Assembly: GCF_029222705.1 (NCBI RefSeq)
Contig: NZ_JARGZF010000002.1
Span: 682,001 to 746,000 of the forward strand
Direction of reading: 5' to 3'
Source: Knoellia sp. p5-6-4
GTDB lineage: Bacteria > Actinomycetota > Actinomycetes > Actinomycetales > Dermatophilaceae
Length of the DNA: 64,000 nt
Part shown: in pieces, positions 60,055 through 64,000 of the stretch
How the letters are laid out: each line of letters begins with the position of its first letter
How positions within the stretch are numbered: position 1 is the first letter of the stretch
The notes under the pieces: model-generated
Databases searched by the model: none
What the model was told of the DNA's origin: nothing
The model's input: only the letters and a program-made list of their open reading frames with translations
Made by a program: the position numbers and the translations under genes

Positions 60055-62004
60055 CTACCAGGAGCCGCCGGAGCTGCCGCCACCGCCACCGCCGGAGAAC
60101 CCGCCACCGCCGGAGAACCCGCTCGTGCCTGACGAGCCCGGGGTGCTGGTGAAGGTGCCCCCGGCGCTCGTGGCGAAGGAGTCCATCCCGGACGCCAGGT
60201 TGCTGAAGCTGCCGAAGCCGTGCGGCCCGCTGTACCACCACGGCGACGCCACGGTGTGCCCGGCTGCCGCCGCGGCGGCAGCCACCTGCTCGAAGGTCTC
60301 GGCCCACTTCTCGGCCACCCCGAAGACGATGGCGTAGGGCAGGTAGCGGCTGAAGATGTCCTGGGCCTCCTCCCAGCGGATCTGGGAGGCCTCCGCCGTC
60401 ACGAGGTACTCCCGGAAGCCGAGCGACTGCGCCAGGACGGCGCTGCCCTCGGCGGTGCGGGCCGCCATGCGCCGGCCGAGCAGCCAGAAGATGCCGCCCG
60501 CCACGACCACGCCGCCGGCGAGCACCGCCGCCGGAGACACCGGGAACCCGCTCCCGGCCAACATGGCCGACAGCCCGGAGCCGAACCAGAAGGTGGCGAG
60601 GACGCCGCCGAAGACCAGGAACGTGCCCAGACCGGTCCAGACCGAGCGCTGGGCCTCCGGCGACCGGCGGAACCAGCCGCGGCGCACCGCCTCGTCGTAC
60701 ATGCCGGCCTGCACGCTCTCGAGCGTGGGCTTGAAGCGGTTCTTGAGCCCGGACAGGAGCACGTCGTCACTCGTCGAGAAGATGCCCTCGAGCAGCCTGA
60801 TCTCGTACGGGTGGAGGGCCTCCTCCCGCTCGCGGGTGCTCGCCGTGCGGGTCAGGCGCCAGTCGGTGCGGCCGAACAGGCCGCTCTCGGTCTCCTCGAG
60901 CCTCAGGTGGCCGCGCACGGCGAGGTCGACGACCGTCGCGGCGACGTCCACGGTGTTCGCGTGCTCGTCGACGATCGTGCCGAGCATGCCGGGCTGCACT
61001 CCCTTGGGTGGCGTGAACTGCACGGCGACGGGCGCGGTCGGGCCCTGCACGACCTGGTGCTGCTGGCCGACACCCGGGGTGAGCCCCGGGGTGATCCCGG
61101 CGTACTGCTCGTCGCGGCCGCGGCTCCAGACGAGGTAGGCCATGAGCGCGGCGGCGAGCACGGGCAGGGCCACGCCTGCCCCGATGCTGAGCGCACCGAG
61201 CGCCCGGGCGGTGCTGGAGGTGACCACCGTCCCGTCCTCGGTCACCGCGCCCTCCCGCAGGGCTGGCTCGAGCGTGCCGAACGCGGTGCGGGGCAGGGAC
61301 GCCAGGATCGAGACGCCCTGCTGCGGCGGCACCGTGCCCGCCGAGAACTCGGCCGTCTCCCCCGGCGTCGAGCTGCAGCGCTGCGTCGACCCGAGCTCGC
61401 CGAAGAAGCAGTCCGTGCGGTCGACCGGTGCGGGTCCGTGGACCGTCGCCGACACGTTCTCGTAGGTGTCCTCGTTCGAAGGGTCCACCAGGTTGAAGTA
61501 GAACTCGGCGTGGTCGTCGAAACCGTTCAGGTAGTCGGCGAGGGTGTAGCGCACGACGTACGTCTGGGTGCCGGAGACGGTGCGGTCGGGGTCGCCCACC
61601 CGGATGCGGTTGAAGGCGCCGAACGTGGTGACGGAGACGTCGTCGGGTGCCCCGCTCGGTGACTGCGCCGAGACGTTGCTCATCTCGTAGACGCGGTAGG
61701 TGTCCTCGCGGTCCTGGTAGCCCGCCCGCACCTTGATGAGCCGCTCGATGCCGTGGCGTTCCTCCCCGGTGGGGAACTGCCACGTGATGTTCTCGGTGAC
61801 GTCGACCGAGCCGTCGGCGTTGAGCTCGAAGTCGACGTGGAAGCGGGTGGCCCTGTCGTCGGCCGGGAGCGCTGACGCGGGGCCGGCCACGAGCGCGGCC
61901 ACCGCGAGCACGAGGGCCAGCACGGCACCGAGCCGCACCCCGCGGCGGCGCACCCGCGGCACACCGGCCGGTCTGTCGCCCGGCCATCCCCCCGCTGCAC
62001 GCAC
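60055..62004 (-). CDS. DUF2207 membrane protein
   Basis: A 649-residue membrane protein. Signal helix RLGAVLALVLAVAALVAGPA, then the extracytoplasmic DUF2207 domain (FHVDFELNADGSVDVTENIT, YVVRYTLADYLNGFDDHAEF), one helix near residue 265 (ALPVLAAALMAYLVWSRGRD), a cytoplasmic region, two closely spaced helices near residue 440 and a Gly/Ser-rich tail ending GGGGGGSSGGSW. Function unknown. The GTG begins two bases after the smpB stop, so it is translated in the same operon as smpB and the M23 protein. Confidence 0.85.
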   Translation of the reverse strand: MRAAGGWPGDRPAGVPRVRRRGVRLGAVLALVLAVAALVAGPASALPADDRATRFHVDFELNADGSVDVTENITWQFPTGEERHGIERLIKVRAGYQDREDTYRVYEMSNVSAQSPSGAPDDVSVTTFGAFNRIRVGDPDRTVSGTQTYVVRYTLADYLNGFDDHAEFYFNLVDPSNEDTYENVSATVHGPAPVDRTDCFFGELGSTQRCSSTPGETAEFSAGTVPPQQGVSILASLPRTAFGTLEPALREGAVTEDGTVVTSSTARALGALSIGAGVALPVLAAALMAYLVWSRGRDEQYAGITPGLTPGVGQQHQVVQGPTAPVAVQFTPPKGVQPGMLGTIVDEHANTVDVAATVVDLAVRGHLRLEETESGLFGRTDWRLTRTASTREREEALHPYEIRLLEGIFSTSDDVLLSGLKNRFKPTLESVQAGMYDEAVRRGWFRRSPEAQRSVWTGLGTFLVFGGVLATFWFGSGLSAMLAGSGFPVSPAAVLAGGVVVAGGIFWLLGRRMAARTAEGSAVLAQSLGFREYLVTAEASQIRWEEAQDIFSRYLPYAIVFGVAEKWAETFEQVAAAAAAAGHTVASPWWYSGPHGFGSFSNLASGMDSFATSAGGTFTSTPGSSGTSGFSGGGGFSGGGGGGSSGGSW

Positions 62005-62006
62005 CG

Positions 62007-62480
62007 TCAGTGGTCCCGCCCTCGGGAGTGCAGCGCGCGCTGGGCCTCCCGCTGGTCCTGCTTCTCGCGCAGAGCGTGCCGTTTGTCGTAGGCCTTCTTG
62101 CCTTTGGCGAGGGCGATCTCCACCTTCGCGCGGCCGTCCTTGAAGTACAGCGAGAGCGGGACGATCGTGTGCCCGCTCTCGCGGGTCTTGGCCGCCAGCT
62201 TGTCCAGCTCCACCCGGTTGAGCAGCAGCTTGCGCCGCCGCCTGGGGGTGTGGTTGGTCCACGTCCCGTTGAGGTACTCGGGGATGTGCACCCCCTCGAG
62301 CCACAGCTCGTCGCCGTAGAAGGTGGCGTAGCCGTCGACGAGGGAGGCCCGGCCCATGCGCAGCGACTTCACCTCGGTGCCGGTGAGCACGACGCCGGCC
62401 TCGTAGGTGTCCTCGATGAGGTAGTCGTGGCGCGCCTTGCGATTGCTCGCAACGAGCTTGCGCCCCTGCTCCTTGGCCAC
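62007..62480 (-). CDS. smpB: SsrA-binding protein SmpB
   Basis: A 157-residue partner of tmRNA in ribosome rescue. Conserved: [59 protein letters not shown] and [20 protein letters not shown] with a basic C-terminal tail ([10 protein letters not shown]). A GTG start and an aggacaggg ribosome binding site. It lies downstream of the M23 endopeptidase gene, as in other actinomycetes, where ftsE-ftsX come before; those would be right of this window. Confidence 0.95.
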   Translation of the reverse strand: MAKEQGRKLVASNRKARHDYLIEDTYEAGVVLTGTEVKSLRMGRASLVDGYATFYGDELWLEGVHIPEYLNGTWTNHTPRRRRKLLLNRVELDKLAAKTRESGHTIVPLSLYFKDGRAKVEIALAKGKKAYDKRHALREKQDQREAQRALHSRGRDH

Positions 62481-62588
62481 TGCCCTGTCCTGCCTCTGCT
62501 CTCGCGTGCTGCGCGCACACCGGTATGCCGTGCGGGGCCACGCTACCTGTTCGTGGCCTGCTGCCGCTGCGCCGTTCTCAGGCCGGGG

Positions 62589-63932
62589 TCAGAGCCACTT
62601 GCGCGGGTCGACGGGGTTTCCGTCCTCGCGGGTCTCGAAGTGCAGGTGGCAGCCGGTGGAGGTGCCCGTGGTGCCGGCGTAGCCGATGACCTGGCCACGG
62701 CCGACGTGGCCGCCGGTGCGGGCGAAGTCCGACAGGTGGTTGTAGGTCGTCACCAGGGAGACGCCGCTGTGCACGCCGTGGTCGACCACCAGCTGGTTGC
62801 CGTAGCCGCCGGCGACACCCGCGGAGATGATCGTGCCCGAGGCCGCCGCGAAGATCGGTGTGCCGCAGTTGTTGGCGTAGTCACGGCCGGCGTGCAGGCG
62901 CCAGTAGTTCAGCACCGGGTGGTAGCGCATGCCGTACTCGGAGGACACCGGGGCGTTGCTGGGGGCGGAGAGGAAGCCGCCCGAGGGCTTTGCCGCCGGG
63001 GGCGGGGGCGGCACGTAGCGTCGCTTGGCCTTGCGGGCGGCGGCCCGGGCGGCCGCCTCGCGGGCGGCCCGGGCCCGGGCGGCGGCGATCTTGGCGGCGC
63101 GGGCCCTGGCGGCGAGCACCTTCTTGAGGCGGTTGGACTCCGCCTGCATGCCGGTGAGCCTGCGCTGCTCCGCGGCCTTGCGGGCGGCCACCCTGGCGGC
63201 CTGGGCCTTCTGCTGCGCGGCGAGGCGGTCGAGCTGCACCTTGGCGGCCGACGCCTGCGCGCGGGCACCCGCCGCCGCCTTGAGCGCCTTCTCGGCAGCC
63301 ACCTTGGCGCGGGCGCTGTCGCGGCGCAGGGCCTCGACGTGGGCCTTCTGCGCCGTGGCGGCGGCCTGCACCGTCGAGAGGCGGTCCAGCGACTTGTTCT
63401 GCACGCTCATGACCGTGTCGGCCATCGCGATCTTCGTGGCGAAGTCGTCAGGGCTGGTGGCGCTGAGCGCCACCGACAGCTGGCCCATCCCCTGGTCCTG
63501 ATACATCTGGGCGGCGAAGTGGGCCACCCGCGCGCGGGTGTCGGCGATCTCGGCGTCGGTCCTGGCCAGGGCGTCGACGGCGCGTGCCTCGTTGGCCCGG
63601 GCCACCTGCAGGGCGAGGGCCATCGCGTCGTTGTGCTGGTCGGCCTTGGCCAGGGCGGCGTTGGCCCTGTCGAGCTTCGCCTGGGCGGCCGGGAGCGCCG
63701 CCTGCGTGCGGCGCAGCGCGATGTAGGCCGCCGAGAGGTCCGCCGACGTCTCGTGCAGGTCCTCCTTGAGTTGGGCGATCTCGCGGTCGACCTTGCGCTT
63801 CTGGTCCTTGGGGTCGGCCGCCGTGGCCCCCAGCGGCGGCGACATGAGCGTGAAGGCGCAGGCGAGCGCGGTGCCCGCCGTCAGCAGGCGCACGCGTCCG
63901 GGCATGGCGCGGCGGGGCTCATTCACACTCAT
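62589..63932 (-). CDS. M23-family peptidoglycan endopeptidase with N-terminal coiled coil
   Basis: A 447-residue exported protein. Signal peptide (RLLTAGTALACAFTLMSPPL), a long coiled coil rich in Ala, Lys and Gln (residues 45-310) resembling the FtsX-activated type, and a C-terminal LytM domain: MRYHPVLNYWRLHAGRDYAN with the first zinc ligands, then GTSTGCHLHFETREDG with HLHFE. It probably cleaves cross-links under FtsEX control. ATG 63932 has ACCAAT 7 bases upstream; ATG 63905 is an alternative. The last 68 bases of the window hold no gene start I can support. Confidence 0.92.
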   Translation of the reverse strand: MSVNEPRRAMPGRVRLLTAGTALACAFTLMSPPLGATAADPKDQKRKVDREIAQLKEDLHETSADLSAAYIALRRTQAALPAAQAKLDRANAALAKADQHNDAMALALQVARANEARAVDALARTDAEIADTRARVAHFAAQMYQDQGMGQLSVALSATSPDDFATKIAMADTVMSVQNKSLDRLSTVQAAATAQKAHVEALRRDSARAKVAAEKALKAAAGARAQASAAKVQLDRLAAQQKAQAARVAARKAAEQRRLTGMQAESNRLKKVLAARARAAKIAAARARAAREAAARAAARKAKRRYVPPPPPAAKPSGGFLSAPSNAPVSSEYGMRYHPVLNYWRLHAGRDYANNCGTPIFAAASGTIISAGVAGGYGNQLVVDHGVHSGVSLVTTYNHLSDFARTGGHVGRGQVIGYAGTTGTSTGCHLHFETREDGNPVDPRKWL

Positions 63933-64000
63933 AGGCCACATTGGTAACACAGACACCATCGGTTTGGGTGCATTGGGGTCAGATCCGGCCTCTTCGTCCG

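Overview
The window is a high-GC (about 72%) chromosomal segment of an actinomycete. The DUF2017-clpS pair, DUF3039, a DUF2510-RDD protein, the NasA-NirBD-CobA-HemD nitrate cluster, the tmRNA tag (ANSKRTDFALAA) and many leaderless promoters all fit Actinomycetota. The general look is Micrococcales, perhaps Intrasporangiaceae, but that family assignment is an inference made without a search. Nearly all of the DNA is coding. I see no insertion sequence, prophage, CRISPR array or rRNA operon.

Layout. 1-2090: CbiMNQO cobalt importer (cbiM cut by the window edge). 2108-5406: a family III CoA-transferase, a secreted LamG protein and a decayed sulfatase/formylglycine-generating-enzyme pair ending in a tRNA-Leu. 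5569-12831: housekeeping genes: endonuclease IV, RdgB, RNase PH, an ASCH protein, a metallo-hydrolase, MurI, DUF2017, ClpS, and PncB/PncA for NAD salvage. 12832-13363: the only gap over 300 bases. It holds a terminator, a structured region that may be a minus-strand RNA, a DosR/DevR-like palindrome and GlnR-like half-sites. 13364-23759: nitrate assimilation, mostly with 4-base overlaps (transporter, NasA, flavoprotein, NirB, NirD, siroheme synthase, HemD with a winged helix). A four-half-site GlnR box and a leaderless promoter sit at the internal nirB start.

23818-33716: a Tat-exported 5'-nucleotidase family enzyme and a split tyrosine/homogentisate pathway (hmgA, an uncharacterised gene, fahA, hppD, an Lrp/AsnC regulator) with an RDD protein and a cationic amino acid permease between. 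33776-49141: dodecin, a helicase, an M43 protease, DUF3039, YqgE, a DEAD-box RNA helicase with a long leader, VanZ-like, LLM oxidoreductase, malic enzyme, a second amino acid permease, a methyltransferase, SIMPL, thioredoxin, a membrane/GNAT-like protein, PAP2 and tmRNA.

49358-56053: a cell-surface island. After a fasciclin protein come a CAP-domain protein and three tandem two-gene units, each a membrane-anchored surface protein followed by its own sortase. The three surface proteins share a signal-peptide motif, a leader/promoter pattern and an unusual C-terminal block NVVPxAxTDGA near the anchor; the third sortase has His where the other two have the presumed catalytic Arg. This is the best candidate for an undescribed system. 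56331-63932: pyruvate carboxylase, CsbD, a DUF2207 protein, SmpB and an M23 endopeptidase.

Two signals cut across the window: 13 genes have a TANNNT hexamer 6-8 bases before the start codon and usually no Shine-Dalgarno sequence, and the octamer GTATGCCG (or its complement) occurs about 26 times in coding and noncoding DNA.
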